64,000 bases of DNA from Agromyces mangrovi. Lineage in GTDB: Bacteria > Actinomycetota > Actinomycetes > Actinomycetales > Microbacteriaceae. Positions within the stretch are counted from its first letter, which is position 1. Each line of letters starts with the position of its first letter. Below the pieces are notes generated by a model, which was not told where the DNA came from, did no database searches, and saw only the letters and a list, made by a program, of their open reading frames with translations. The stretch is taken from contig NZ_AP027737.1 of assembly GCF_030296695.1 (NCBI RefSeq), positions 124,001 to 188,000 of the forward strand, read 5' to 3'. Both the position numbers and the translations under genes were made by a program. Below, piece after piece: positions 39,659 through 47,815 of the stretch.

Positions 39659-39982
39659 CTACTCGTCGAGCGCGAGCTCCTTGGGCAGCTCGAAGTCGCG
39701 GCTCGCGAGCTCCTCGATGTTGACGTCCTTGAACGTGAGCACGCGCACCGATTTCACGAAGCGGTCGGCGCGGTAGACGTCCCAGACCCAGACGTCCTTC
39801 ATCGTGAGCTCGAAGTAGAAGTCGTGCTCGGTGTCGCGACGCACCAGCTCGACCTCGTTCGCGAGGTAGAAGCGGCGCTCGGTCTCGACCACGTACTGGA
39901 ACTGCGACACGATGTCGCGATACTCGCGGTAGAGGGCAAGCTCGACCTCGCGGTCGTAGTCCTCGAACTCGTCTTCATCCAT
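39659..39982 (-). CDS. DUF2469 family protein
   Basis: 107 residues, a strongly conserved actinobacterial protein without known function. The sequence has an acidic start (DEDEFEDYDREVELALYREY), a WVWDVYRADRFVKSVRVLTF core and the VNIEELASRDFELP end. It always lies next to rnhB in this region. The ATG at 39982 has TAGGAT eight bases upstream and no ribosome binding site, so it is leaderless with its promoter placed at the rnhB stop. Confidence 0.93.
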   Translation of the reverse strand: MDEDEFEDYDREVELALYREYRDIVSQFQYVVETERRFYLANEVELVRRDTEHDFYFELTMKDVWVWDVYRADRFVKSVRVLTFKDVNIEELASRDFELPKELALDE

Positions 39983-39988
39983 CGCGGT

Positions 39989-40675
39989 TCATCCTACGCC
40001 GAGGTCGAACAGCGGCGGCGCCTCCTGGGCACGTTCGGGATGCAGCCAGGTGCGTCGGTGGAGCGCGTGCGGCCCGTGCTCGGCGATCGCCGCGAAGTGC
40101 GCGCGCGTCGAGTACCCCTTGTTCTCGTCCCACCCGTAGTGCGGCGTCTCGTCGTGCGCGCGCCGCATGCCCGTGTCGCGGTGCACCTTGGCGATGACGG
40201 ATGCCGCCGAGACCGACGCGCAGTCGCGGTCGGCCTTGATGCGCGTGATGACCCGTGCCCGGCGCGCGATGTGCGCGCTCAGCCAGTCGTGGTTGCCGTC
40301 GAGCAGCAGCGGCGCCCCGTGGGGCAGGTCGACGGATGCCTCGAGCGCGGCGTACGCGCGCGATCCGGCGAGCCCCAGGCAGGCCATGATGCCGAGCTCG
40401 TCGATCTCGTCCGCGCTCGCCTCGCCCACCGCGAAGGCGCGCACCCACCTCGCCGCGCGCGGCGCGAGCAGGTCGCGTCGGGGCTCGGGGAGCAGCTTCG
40501 AGTCGCGCAGGCCCGCGGGCATCCGCTTCGTCTCGATGCCGACGACCACGAGCCCGACCGTCACCGGCCCGGCGAGCGCCCCGCGGCCGACCTCGTCGCA
40601 CGCGAGCACGAGGGATGCGCCGTCGGCCAGCAGCCCGCGCTCCAGCGTCATCGTGGGCGCCTTGCCTGCTGCCAT
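39989..40675 (-). CDS. rnhB: ribonuclease HII
   Basis: 228 residues. It cuts RNA in RNA-DNA hybrids and single ribonucleotides in DNA. The metal-binding acids are seen in LACDEVGRGALAGP (Asp-Glu) and further Asp residues in LLLDGNHDWL and RIKADRDCASVSAASVIAKV. The start at 40675 is four bases after the lepB stop, so the two are in one operon. The frame read for another 20 residues on a different start set is a shadow. Confidence 0.95.
   Translation of the reverse strand: MAAGKAPTMTLERGLLADGASLVLACDEVGRGALAGPVTVGLVVVGIETKRMPAGLRDSKLLPEPRRDLLAPRAARWVRAFAVGEASADEIDELGIMACLGLAGSRAYAALEASVDLPHGAPLLLDGNHDWLSAHIARRARVITRIKADRDCASVSAASVIAKVHRDTGMRRAHDETPHYGWDENKGYSTRAHFAAIAEHGPHALHRRTWLHPERAQEAPPLFDLGVG
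39991..39996 (-). promoter_or_regulatory. -10 element, leaderless promoter of the DUF2469 gene
   Basis: TAGGAT on the minus strand lies within the last codons of rnhB and eight bases before the ATG at 39982. Confidence 0.4.
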
Positions 40676-40679
40676 CTGG

Positions 40680-41417
40680 TCACTCCGGGTCGGGGATGCC
40701 TGCGAAGACCTCAGGATAGTCGCCGAGCCACGACCAGCGCGGGACCGGCCAGCTGATGACGAACGCGCGGCCGACCAGGTTCTCGACCGGCACGAAGCCC
40801 TCGAGCGGCGTGTCCTGGTTGTACCGCGAGTCCTTCGAGTTGTAGCGGTTGTCGCCCATGACCCAGAGGGCGTCGTCGGGCACCGTGACGTCGAAGTCGT
40901 CGCCCGACGCCTCGGTCTCGCCCTGCGGCAGGGTGATGTACGGCTCGTCGATCGGCACGCCGTTGATGCTCACCTGGCCGAGCGCGTTGCAGCACACGAC
41001 GTGGTCGCCGGGCAGCCCGATGACGCGCTTGATGAGGTGGTCGTTGCTGTCGGACGCGGAGAGCCCGACGAGCGAGAGGAACCAGTCGGCCGCAGCGACG
41101 AGCGGGGGCTGATCCGGCTCCGGACGTGCCGTGAGCCAGCCGCCCGGGTCCTGGAAGACGACGACGTCGCCGCGCGAGAGCGGCATGACGTCGGGCACCA
41201 GTTCGTTGACGATGATGCGGTCGTCGACGAGCAGCGTCTGCTCCATCGACTGCGACGGGATGTAGAACGACCGGATCAGGTAGGTCTTGATGAGGAACGA
41301 CACCAGGACCGCGACGACGAAGATGATGAGGAGGTCTCGGAGGAACAGCAGCACCCCGCGACGACGACGCCCCCGTGCCTCGTCCGCGCGCGGCGGCGAG
41401 TCGATGTCTTCAGTCAT
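40680..41417 (-). CDS. lepB: signal peptidase I
   Basis: 245 residues. It cleaves signal peptides of Sec-exported proteins. One N-terminal membrane helix (LRDLLIIFVVAVLVSFLIK) precedes the catalytic domain: the serine in YIPSQSMEQTL, the lysine in HLIKRVIGLPGDHV and box E MGDNRYNSKDSR. The start has a G-rich binding site AGGGGTGA directly before ATG, which can pair with an upstream CACCCCT and a long hairpin (see the leader feature). It is downstream of rplS, as is usual. Confidence 0.96.
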   Translation of the reverse strand: MTEDIDSPPRADEARGRRRRGVLLFLRDLLIIFVVAVLVSFLIKTYLIRSFYIPSQSMEQTLLVDDRIIVNELVPDVMPLSRGDVVVFQDPGGWLTARPEPDQPPLVAAADWFLSLVGLSASDSNDHLIKRVIGLPGDHVVCCNALGQVSINGVPIDEPYITLPQGETEASGDDFDVTVPDDALWVMGDNRYNSKDSRYNQDTPLEGFVPVENLVGRAFVISWPVPRWSWLGDYPEVFAGIPDPE

Positions 41418-41418
41418 T

Positions 41419-41486
41419 CACCCCTCGAGCTCCCCGTGCAAGTCTATGCGCGGGGAGCTCGGCCGATCGTGTACCCGGAAGGGGTG
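41419..41486 (-). promoter_or_regulatory. rplS-lepB intergenic hairpin that can mask the lepB ribosome binding site
   Basis: Perfect 11-base arms (41426-41436 and 41451-41461, CGAGCTCCCCG type) enclose a 14-base loop. Directly next to the inner arm, the AGGGGTG of the lepB binding site (41419-41425) is the exact complement of CACCCCT further upstream (41480-41486). No T tract follows, so translation control or RNA processing is more likely than termination. Confidence 0.5.
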
Positions 41487-41490
41487 CGGT

Positions 41491-41838
41491 TCAGGACTCG
41501 CGCTTCTCGCGGATCTTCGCCTTCTTGCCGCGGAGGTTGCGGAGGTAGTACAGCTTCGCACGGCGCACGTCGCCGCGGGTGACGACCTCGATGTGGTCGA
41601 TGACCGGCGAGTGCACCGGGAAGGTGCGCTCGACGCCGACCTGGAAGCTCACCTTGCGCACGGTGAAGGTCTCGCGCACGCCCTCGCCCGAGCGGCCGAT
41701 GACGACGCCCTGGAAGACCTGGATGCGCGAGCGGGTGCCCTCGACGATGTTGACGTGCACCTTGACGGTGTCGCCCGGGCGGAACTCGGGGATGTCGGAA
41801 CGGATGCTGGCCGCGTCGACGGAATCGAGGATGTGCAT
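41491..41838 (-). CDS. rplS: 50S ribosomal protein L19
   Basis: 115 residues, normal for L19, which sits at the 30S-50S interface. [43 protein letters not shown] and [18 protein letters not shown] are conserved. The start ATG at 41838 is the family start ([11 protein letters not shown]); the long open frame upstream is not coding. A good promoter with a hairpin in the leader precedes it, so rplS-lepB-rnhB can be transcribed apart from trmD. Confidence 0.97.
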   Translation of the reverse strand: MHILDSVDAASIRSDIPEFRPGDTVKVHVNIVEGTRSRIQVFQGVVIGRSGEGVRETFTVRKVSFQVGVERTFPVHSPVIDHIEVVTRGDVRRAKLYYLRNLRGKKAKIREKRES

Positions 41839-41907
41839 GATGAGTCGCTCTCTGTGCCCGCCACCGGTCGAACACGGTTGATGAAATGGAAGTGAATGGT
41901 GCCGCCT

Positions 41908-41931
41908 CGCAGGGCGCAATCGCGCCCTGCG
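41908..41931 (-). promoter_or_regulatory. rplS leader hairpin
   Basis: CGCAGGGCGC and GCGCCCTGCG form a perfect 10-base stem with a four-base loop, about 35 bases after the predicted transcript start and 70 bases before the rplS ATG. It could be an L19 autoregulation site. No T tract follows. Confidence 0.5.
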
Positions 41932-41971
41932 CACTCCCCGGAGGCAGAGTCGTGCGGCAGCACAATCGACC

Positions 41972-42000
41972 ATTCTGCCATGTGCTGCCCGGTTCGGCAA
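41972..42000 (-). promoter_or_regulatory. promoter of rplS (-35 TTGCCG, 17-base spacer, -10 CAGAAT)
   Basis: On the minus strand TTGCCG (42000-41995) and CAGAAT (41977-41972) are separated by exactly 17 bases. This is the best full promoter I see in the window and gives a leader of about 125 bases. Confidence 0.6.
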
Positions 42001-42025
42001 AGCGGATGCCCCGGGCGGGAGGCGC

Positions 42026-42541
42026 CTACGAGGGGTCGCGCACCTCGTGCACGATGATGACGTCGCCATCGTCGGGCCCGCGCCGCGGACCGGCGCTCGC
42101 CTGCTGCGGACGCGTGCCCGCCTGCGGCGGCATCTGCGCCTGGCGCTCGAACTCCGCGAAGGTCGCCTGGGCGCGCCGGGCGCTGTCGCGCAGCAGCTGC
42201 CAGACGGCCGACCAGAACGCCACGAGCGCGAGCAGCACGGCGAACACCGCGAAGACGCCTGCGGTCGGGCCCGAGAAGCCGACCCCGATGAGGGCGAGGT
42301 GCCAGGCGGTCATGACGCCCACGTCGATCCACGACACCGCACGCTCCTGTCGTGCGGTCGCGCGCGCGGCGGTGAGCCCGGCGACGACGATCAGCGACAG
42401 GAAGGAGGCGGGAGCCGCGATGAGCAGCCCGAGGATGCCCCAGGCGCTCTCGCCCCAGATGCCCCAGCCGACGAACAGCCAGGCCGGCAGCGCGAAGGCC
42501 GCGATGAACTGCCAACGGTAGAAGACCTTCCGGAGGAGCAT
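42026..42541 (-). CDS. hypothetical membrane protein
   Basis: 171 residues, no family recognised. About four membrane segments are visible: [52 protein letters not shown] and [21 protein letters not shown] cytoplasmic tail of about 50 residues with Gln/Pro-rich sequence ends in [14 protein letters not shown]. The ATG at 42541 ([11 protein letters not shown]) has TACGCT six bases upstream; the longer frame upstream is discarded. Divergent from map. Confidence 0.72.
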   Translation of the reverse strand: MLLRKVFYRWQFIAAFALPAWLFVGWGIWGESAWGILGLLIAAPASFLSLIVVAGLTAARATARQERAVSWIDVGVMTAWHLALIGVGFSGPTAGVFAVFAVLLALVAFWSAVWQLLRDSARRAQATFAEFERQAQMPPQAGTRPQQASAGPRRGPDDGDVIIVHEVRDPS

Positions 42542-42547
42542 GGATCC

Positions 42548-42553
42548 AGCGTA
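42548..42553 (-). promoter_or_regulatory. -10 element, leaderless promoter of the hypothetical membrane protein gene
   Basis: TACGCT on the minus strand, six bases before the ATG at 42541, identical to the glgP -10. Confidence 0.4.
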
Positions 42554-42627
42554 ATCGCCGGTGCTGGGCGTGCGCTCGGCGTTCGCCCAGCGCGCACCCG
42601 ACAGAATGGAGGCGGGAAGGGAGAGCC

Positions 42628-43395
42628 GTGATCGAACTGAGGACACCGGCCGAGATCGAGCAGATGCGACCGGCGGGCCGCTTCGTGGCATCCGTCATCG
42701 AGGCGATGCTGGCGAAGGCCGCGGTGGGCGTGAACCTGCTGGAGCTGGACGCGCTCGCGCACGAGATGATCCGGAAGGCCGGCGCCGAGTCGTGCTACAT
42801 CGACTACCACCCGTCGTTCGGGGCCAGCCCGTTCGGCAAGGTGCTCTGCACCTCGGTCAACGACGCGGTGCTGCACGGACTCCCCCGCGACTACCGGCTG
42901 CGCGACGGCGACCTGCTGAGCGTCGACTTCGCGGCATCCGTCGACGGCTGGGTCTCCGACTCGGCCGCGTCGATCGTGGTCGGCACGCCCCGCGAGGAGG
43001 ACCTCCGCCTCATCGACACGACGCGCCGGGCGCTCGACGCGGGCATCGCCGCCGCGACCGTCGGCAACCGCATCGGCGACATCTCGGCCGCGATCGCCGA
43101 GATCGCACGCGCCGAGGGCTACTCGATCAACACCGACTTCGGCGGGCACGGCGTCGGCCGCACCATGCACGGCGACCCGCACGTGCCGAACGACGGCCGT
43201 GCGCGCCGCGGCCTGCCGCTGAAGCCCGGCCTCGTGGTCGCGATCGAGCCGTGGTTCCTCGAGACCACCGACCGTATCTTCACCGACCCCGACGGCTGGA
43301 CGCTGCGCAGCGCCGACGGCTCGCGCGGCGCGCACTCGGAGCACACCATCGCGGTGACCGAGGACGGTCCGATCGTGCTGACCGCGCGCGACTGA
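42628..43395 (+). CDS. map: methionine aminopeptidase, type I
   Basis: 255 residues. It removes the initiator Met after deformylation. The metal ligands of the pita-bread fold appear in order: SVDFAASVDGWVSDSA (two Asp), GGHGVGRTMH (His), AIEPWF (Glu) and SEHTIAV (Glu), with the substrate His in YHPSFG. It starts with GTG after a purine-rich stretch (GGAGGCGGGAAGGGAGAG); CAGAAT about 20 bases upstream is a -10 candidate. This is a lone plus-strand gene in the minus-strand block. Confidence 0.96.
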   Translation: MIELRTPAEIEQMRPAGRFVASVIEAMLAKAAVGVNLLELDALAHEMIRKAGAESCYIDYHPSFGASPFGKVLCTSVNDAVLHGLPRDYRLRDGDLLSVDFAASVDGWVSDSAASIVVGTPREEDLRLIDTTRRALDAGIAAATVGNRIGDISAAIAEIARAEGYSINTDFGGHGVGRTMHGDPHVPNDGRARRGLPLKPGLVVAIEPWFLETTDRIFTDPDGWTLRSADGSRGAHSEHTIAVTEDGPIVLTARD

Positions 43396-43408
43396 CCGGA
43401 AGGCGGGC

Positions 43409-44185
43409 TCAGCCCGCCGCGCCGCCGTCGCCCACGAGCACGGTGGCGTCGTCGTAGCGGTCGAGCACCAGCTCGACCAGTTCGGATGCCACGGGCTCAC
43501 CGGGCACGATGAGCGGCGGCGCGACCACGTCGGCGCCCGCGGTCGCCACGGCGTCGTTGAAGTGCCCGGGAGCGAGCAGGTAGGTCGCCACCACCACGCG
43601 CGAGCCCGCGTGCACCTCGCGCACCATCTCGATGGCGTCGTGCAGGCGCGGCATCGCGGCCGCGATGAAGCCGACCGTGACCGGTCGGCCGAGCCGGGCG
43701 GCGAGTCGCCGGCCGGTGTCGAAGCACTCGCGCACGGCCTTGGGGTCGTTCGACCCGGCCGCGGCGAGCACCACGGAGTCGGCCGGCCGCAGGCCCACGG
43801 ACTCGAGTCGGGTCGCGAGCACGTCGACGATGCGTGCGTCGGGACCGAGCGCCGCGGCCATCGCGACCTCGCGCGACTCGACCTGGTCGAGGCCGGCGGC
43901 GAGGCCCGTGCGCACGTGGTACCCGGCCGACAGCACGAGCGGCACGATCACCGCGTCGGGTGCGTGCACGCTGCGCGCGACCGCCGAGGCGACGTCGGTG
44001 TGCTGCGCGTCGACGAAGCCGATGCCGACGTCGAGGTCGTCGCGCCGGCTCGCGACCGCGTCGACCAGGCCGATGATCGCGGCCCGGTTGTCGGGCGACG
44101 GCGAACCGTGGGTGACCGCGAGGAGGGTGAGCGGCGGGCTGTCGCCGTCGGAGTCGAACGCCTGCGCCGACTCCTCCCCGACCAT
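43409..44185 (-). CDS. CbiX-type sirohydrochlorin chelatase-like protein
   Basis: 258 residues with the internal two-fold repeat of long CbiX proteins: half one LLAVTHGSPSPDNRAAIIGL with VPLVLSAGYHVRTGL, half two VVLAAAGSNDPKA with VATYLLAPGHFND. The metal-site histidines in THGSPS, GYHVR and PGHFND fit insertion of Fe or Co into sirohydrochlorin, so siroheme for sulfite or nitrite reductase is a likely product. No other siroheme gene is near. The ATG at 44185 is chosen because a GlnR-type box and promoter-like sequence lie inside the longer frame that starts at 44329. Confidence 0.82.
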   Translation of the reverse strand: MVGEESAQAFDSDGDSPPLTLLAVTHGSPSPDNRAAIIGLVDAVASRRDDLDVGIGFVDAQHTDVASAVARSVHAPDAVIVPLVLSAGYHVRTGLAAGLDQVESREVAMAAALGPDARIVDVLATRLESVGLRPADSVVLAAAGSNDPKAVRECFDTGRRLAARLGRPVTVGFIAAAMPRLHDAIEMVREVHAGSRVVVATYLLAPGHFNDAVATAGADVVAPPLIVPGEPVASELVELVLDRYDDATVLVGDGGAAG

Positions 44186-44250
44186 TCCCGGCCCCGCCTT
44201 CCCGTCGCCCTCGCGCGTGCTCTCGCGCGTCTCGAAACTATGAAAGGCGT

Positions 44251-44288
44251 GTTTCGGGCTGAGCACCCGGATGTTTCGGGCGCGTGAA
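44251..44288 (-). promoter_or_regulatory. GlnR-type operator upstream of the CbiX-like gene
   Basis: On the minus strand the sequence reads TTCAC-n6-GAAAC-n6-GTGCT-n6-GAAAC. The published GlnR arrangement is gTnAC-n6-GaAAC repeated with n6 between. Both GAAAC boxes are exact, both spacings are exact, and the a-sites match partly. CATAGT (44238-44243) just downstream could be the -10. The box lies 66 bases before the ATG at 44185. Confidence 0.5.
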
Positions 44289-44368
44289 TCCTCCCCCGGT
44301 CGGGGGGTGCAGGATGGCGGCGCTCGCACCGACGTCGTCGCGGCCGGGCCGTCGCGGCGGCCGGCTGC

Positions 44369-45079
44369 TCAGGCGTCGGTGTCGCCGAGAAGGTCGGGCC
44401 GGACGCGCCGCGTGCGCTCGAGCCGCTGCTCGTGGCGCCACGCTGCGACGGCGCCGTGGTTGCCGCTGCGCAGCACGTCGGGCACCTCGAGCCCGCGCCA
44501 GACCTGCGGCTTGGTGTAGCTCGGGTACTCGAGCAGGCCGTCCTCGTGCGACTCCTCGACGAGGCTCTCGGGATTGCCCACGACACCGGGAACGAGCCGG
44601 CCGATCGCCTCGACCATGGCCATCGCGGCGACCTCGCCCCCGTTCAGCACGTAGTCGCCGAGGCTCAGCAGGCGCACCGGCATCCGCTCCTCGTAGTGGT
44701 CGACGACGCGCTGGTCGATGCCCTCGTAGCGGCCGCAGGCGAACACGAGGTGGTCGAGCTGCGCCAGCTCGGCGGCGATGGGCTGGCGGAACGGCTCACC
44801 CGCCGGCGACGGCACGATCAGGGTCGGCACCGGCCCACCCGCATCCGCAGCCTCGTCGAGGATGCCGTCGAGCGCCTCGCCCCACGGCTCGGGCTTCATG
44901 ACCATGCCCGCGCCCCCGCCGTACGGGGTGTCGTCGACCGTGCGGTGTCGATCGTGGGTGTGGTCGCGCAGGTCGTGCGCGCGCACGTCGAGCAGGCCCG
45001 AGGTGCGCGCCTTCCCGAGCAGCGACACGTCGAGCACCCGGAAGAACTCGGGGAAGATCGTGACGATGTCGATGCGCAT
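44369..45079 (-). CDS. trmD: tRNA (guanine-37-N1) methyltransferase
   Basis: 236 residues. TrmD is a SPOUT-fold enzyme that methylates G37 next to the anticodon and prevents +1 frameshifting. [42 protein letters not shown] and the trefoil-knot segment [16 protein letters not shown] are all conserved. AGGAG precedes the ATG. It follows rimM by nine bases. The next 183 bases on this strand hold the GlnR-type box and a G/C-rich hairpin but no gene. Confidence 0.97.
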   Translation of the reverse strand: MRIDIVTIFPEFFRVLDVSLLGKARTSGLLDVRAHDLRDHTHDRHRTVDDTPYGGGAGMVMKPEPWGEALDGILDEAADAGGPVPTLIVPSPAGEPFRQPIAAELAQLDHLVFACGRYEGIDQRVVDHYEERMPVRLLSLGDYVLNGGEVAAMAMVEAIGRLVPGVVGNPESLVEESHEDGLLEYPSYTKPQVWRGLEVPDVLRSGNHGAVAAWRHEQRLERTRRVRPDLLGDTDA

Positions 45080-45088
45080 CGGCCGCTC

Positions 45089-45715
45089 CTAGTCGGTGGC
45101 GTCGGGCTGCGCGTCGGGCGTCGCGTCCGTCGTCGCCTCGGGCGTCGCGTCCGTCGTCGCCTCGGGCGTCGCGTCGGGCAGCTCCTCGAGGAGGCCCGGC
45201 GGGGGCGTGACCGTGACGGTGCCCGCCGCGACGTCGACCTCGGGCACGATCGCCGACACGAACGGCACCATGACCTCGCGGCCGTCCATCGAGATGACGA
45301 GGAGGTCCTGCGCGGGCAGGTGGTCGACGTGCTTGACCGTGCCGATGCGCTCGCCGTCGCGCACGACCGCGAGGCCGACCAGCTGGTGGTCGTACCAGGC
45401 GTCGTCCTCGGGCTCGTCGTCGGCGTCGTCCTGGTCGACCCAGAGGATGGCCTTGATGAGCGTCTCGGCGGCCGTGCGATCGGCGACGCCCTCGAAGAAC
45501 CCGACCGGATGCCCGTTGTACCAGCGGAGCTCGGTGAGCGTGATGCGCTTGCCGTGCCACGGGCTCGACGTGGGCACCTGCAGCGAGAACTCTGCGCCCG
45601 GGGTGAACCGCCGCTCGGGGTCGTCGGTGTAGAGCTCGAGCTTGATGGCGCCCTTGAGACCGTGCGCCTTGGTCAGCCGACCGACGCGCAGCTGCGTGCG
45701 CGGCGTGGAGGCCAC
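45089..45715 (-). CDS. rimM: ribosome maturation factor RimM
   Basis: 208 residues. RimM assists 30S head assembly and binds S19. An N-terminal RimM domain (RVGRLTKAHGLKGAIKLELYTDD) and a C-terminal PRC barrel (GLAVVRDGERIGTVKHVDHLPAQDLLVI, VPFVSAIVPEVD) are present. After the normal end comes an unusual tail of about 30 residues made of TPEATTDA repeats, encoded by a 24-base tandem repeat. GTG start two bases after khpA. Confidence 0.95.
   Translation of the reverse strand: MASTPRTQLRVGRLTKAHGLKGAIKLELYTDDPERRFTPGAEFSLQVPTSSPWHGKRITLTELRWYNGHPVGFFEGVADRTAAETLIKAILWVDQDDADDEPEDDAWYDHQLVGLAVVRDGERIGTVKHVDHLPAQDLLVISMDGREVMVPFVSAIVPEVDVAAGTVTVTPPPGLLEELPDATPEATTDATPEATTDATPDAQPDATD
45118..45177 (-). 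repeat. 24-bp tandem repeat encoding the RimM tail
   Basis: Two exact 24-base copies (45118-45141, 45142-45165; unit begins gcgtcgcgtccgtcgtcgcc) and half of a third. They encode the repeated TDATPEAT tail and are a likely site of copy-number change. Confidence 0.85.
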
Positions 45716-45716
45716 G

Positions 45717-45953
45717 TCAGCGGTCGGTGTCGACGACGTCGACGCGCACGCGTCGACCGTCGGCGAGGGCGGTCACGAGCGTGCGCAGGGCCTTGGCCGT
45801 GCGGCCCGCACGGCCGATGACCCGGCCGAGGTCCTCGGGGTTCACGTGGACCTCGAGGACCTCCCCGCGCGTCGACGAGGCGGTCACGACGCGAACGTCG
45901 TCCGGGTGATCGACGATCCCCTTGACCAGGTGTTCGAGCGCGGGTGCCAGCAT
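45717..45953 (-). CDS. khpA: KH-domain RNA-binding protein KhpA
   Basis: 78 residues, one KH domain with the GxxG loop in LGRVIGRAGRTAKALRTLV. KhpA (YlqC) binds RNA, often with KhpB, and affects cell division and small-RNA function in Gram-positive bacteria. Located between rpsP and rimM with gaps of four and one bases, so strictly in the operon. Confidence 0.94.
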   Translation of the reverse strand: MLAPALEHLVKGIVDHPDDVRVVTASSTRGEVLEVHVNPEDLGRVIGRAGRTAKALRTLVTALADGRRVRVDVVDTDR

Positions 45954-45957
45954 CGGA

Positions 45958-46371
45958 CTACGCCTCGTCCGCAGCGGCCTCGTCGGCCTCGGCAGCGGGC
46001 TCGGCCGGCTCGGCCGGCTTCTCGGTCTTCGGCTTCAGGACCGTCTTCTTCGACTCGTCGGCCACGAACGCGGCCTTCGGCTCGGCGGTCTTGACGGTGC
46101 TCACGGCCTTCTTGTCACCCTTGAAGGTGCCCCAGTCGCCGGTGAGCTTGAGGATGGCGAGGACCTGCGGGGTCGGCTGCGCGCCGACGCCCAGCCAGTA
46201 CTGCGCGCGCTCGGAGTCGACCTCGATGAACGAGGGCTCCTCGGTGGGGTGGTACTTGCCGATCTCCTCGATCACGCGACCGTCGCGCTTGGTGCGCGAG
46301 TCGGCGACGACGATGCGGTAGTACGGCGCCCGGATCTTCCCCAGGCGCTTCAGACGGATCTTGACAGCCAC
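45958..46371 (-). CDS. rpsP: 30S ribosomal protein S16
   Basis: 137 residues. The S16 core ([37 protein letters not shown]) is followed by an actinobacterial extension of about 50 residues rich in Lys, Pro, Ala and Glu. The GTG at 46371 follows GGGAGA. A weak -10, TACAAC, lies about 20 bases upstream. It heads the rpsP-khpA-rimM-trmD operon. In the 258-base gap to the divergent ligase gene I see no other feature. Confidence 0.96.
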   Translation of the reverse strand: MAVKIRLKRLGKIRAPYYRIVVADSRTKRDGRVIEEIGKYHPTEEPSFIEVDSERAQYWLGVGAQPTPQVLAILKLTGDWGTFKGDKKAVSTVKTAEPKAAFVADESKKTVLKPKTEKPAEPAEPAAEADEAAADEA

Positions 46372-46629
46372 GATTCTCCCGTGTGTGTTGTAGTGAGACG
46401 AACTGACAGCCGTGAGCGTGGGGTGCACACTCGGCGGAAGCTCTGATTCGTTCCGCGCGCCGGATAGAGGGTCGGGCGCAACGGAACTCGACGGACCATT
46501 CTTGCAGATTTCCGGCCGATCCGTGAATCGACGACGGATGCCCCGGGGGCGTGACCGACGGCCGCCGGCGTGCGACGATGGCTCCAGCGCGGTCGCCGAG
46601 CGGCGACCCGGGAGGAGCGCCTCGCGCAC

Positions 46630-47802
46630 ATGGAGAGCCGCAGCGACACACCGCCCCGGATCCCGTTCGCGGACTCGGCCCGTTCGACCGTGGGCATCGA
46701 GTGGGAGGTCGCGATCGTCGACCGCCTGTCGGGCGAGCTCGCACCCGTCGGCGACCGGGTGCTCGCGGTGCTCGCCGAGCAGGGCGACGACCCCGTGGCA
46801 TCCCGCATCACCGCAGAACTGCTGCGCAACACCGTCGAGCTCGTCACGGGCGTGCACGACCGGGTGGCCGACGCCGTCGCCGACCTCGAGCAGCAGCTCG
46901 CGATCGTGCGCCGCGTGATCGACGAGCTCGGCGAGTACGAGGTGATCTGCGCCGGTTCGCACCCGTTCGGCCGCTGGTTCCAGCAGGCCGTCACCGACAA
47001 GCCGAGGTACCACAAGCTCATCGAGCGCACCCAGTGGTGGGGCCGCAACATGATGATCTGGGGCATCCACGTGCACGTCGGCATCGAGGACCGCGACAAG
47101 GCGCTGCCCATCATGGACGGCCTCATGCGGTACATCCCGCACCTCCAGGCGCTCTCGGCGTCGAGCCCGTACTGGGCGGGCGTGGAAACCGGGTACGCGT
47201 CGAACCGCGCGCTCATGTTCCAGCAGCTCCCGACCGCGGGCCTGCCGTACCCCCTGCCCGACTGGGAGGCGTACGAGCGGCACGTCGACGACCTCATCCG
47301 CACGGGCATCGTCGAGGAGCAGACCGAGGTGCGCTGGGACATCCGCCCATCCGCACGCTGGGGCACGATCGAGGTGCGGGTCTGCGACGGGGTCTCCACC
47401 TCCGCGGAGATCGCGTCGATCGCCGCGCTCGTGCAGTGCCTGGTCGAGTGGATGAGCACCCGGCTCGACGAGGGCGAGTCGCTGCCCGTGCTGCAGCCGT
47501 GGTTCATCCGCGAGAACAAGTGGCGGGCGGCCCGGTACGGCATGGACGCGCGGGCGATCGTCGACATCACGGGCACGCAGCGACCGGTCGCCGAGGACAT
47601 CGCCGAGCTGGTCACGGTGCTCGAGCCGATCTCGCGGCGCCTCGGCTGCGCCGAGGAGCTGCGGGGCGTGCGCACGATGCTCGAGCACGGCGCGAGCTAC
47701 CAGCGGCAGCTGCGCGCGGCGGCGGAGGCCGACGACGACCTGACCGCGGTCGTGCGGCACCTCGCCCGCGAGCTGCGTGAGGGCGTCGCCGGGCAGCAGT
47801 GA
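46630..47802 (+). CDS. GCS2-family carboxylate-amine ligase (YbdK-type)
   Basis: 390 residues. Members of this family join glutamate to an amine, in some cases cysteine, with ATP. Conserved segments: [60 protein letters not shown] and [13 protein letters not shown]. Actinobacterial members may act in ergothioneine or mycothiol-like chemistry, but YbdK-type proteins are mostly uncharacterised. ATG at 46630 is chosen for GGGAGGAG about 11 bases upstream; a GTG at 46570 would add 20 basic residues. Confidence 0.88.
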   Translation: MESRSDTPPRIPFADSARSTVGIEWEVAIVDRLSGELAPVGDRVLAVLAEQGDDPVASRITAELLRNTVELVTGVHDRVADAVADLEQQLAIVRRVIDELGEYEVICAGSHPFGRWFQQAVTDKPRYHKLIERTQWWGRNMMIWGIHVHVGIEDRDKALPIMDGLMRYIPHLQALSASSPYWAGVETGYASNRALMFQQLPTAGLPYPLPDWEAYERHVDDLIRTGIVEEQTEVRWDIRPSARWGTIEVRVCDGVSTSAEIASIAALVQCLVEWMSTRLDEGESLPVLQPWFIRENKWRAARYGMDARAIVDITGTQRPVAEDIAELVTVLEPISRRLGCAEELRGVRTMLEHGASYQRQLRAAAEADDDLTAVVRHLARELREGVAGQQ

Positions 47803-47815
47803 GCCGCGGCGCCGG

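Noticed and set aside
44291..44308. G/C-rich hairpin after trmD (CCCCCG/CGGGGG) as a terminator
   Set aside because: The stem is short, the loop is only two bases and no T tract follows on either strand; it is also next to the GlnR-type box, so I leave it unassigned.
43409..44329. CbiX-like gene starting at 44329
   Set aside because: That start would place the GlnR-type box and promoter-like sequence inside the coding region; the added 48 residues have no family character.
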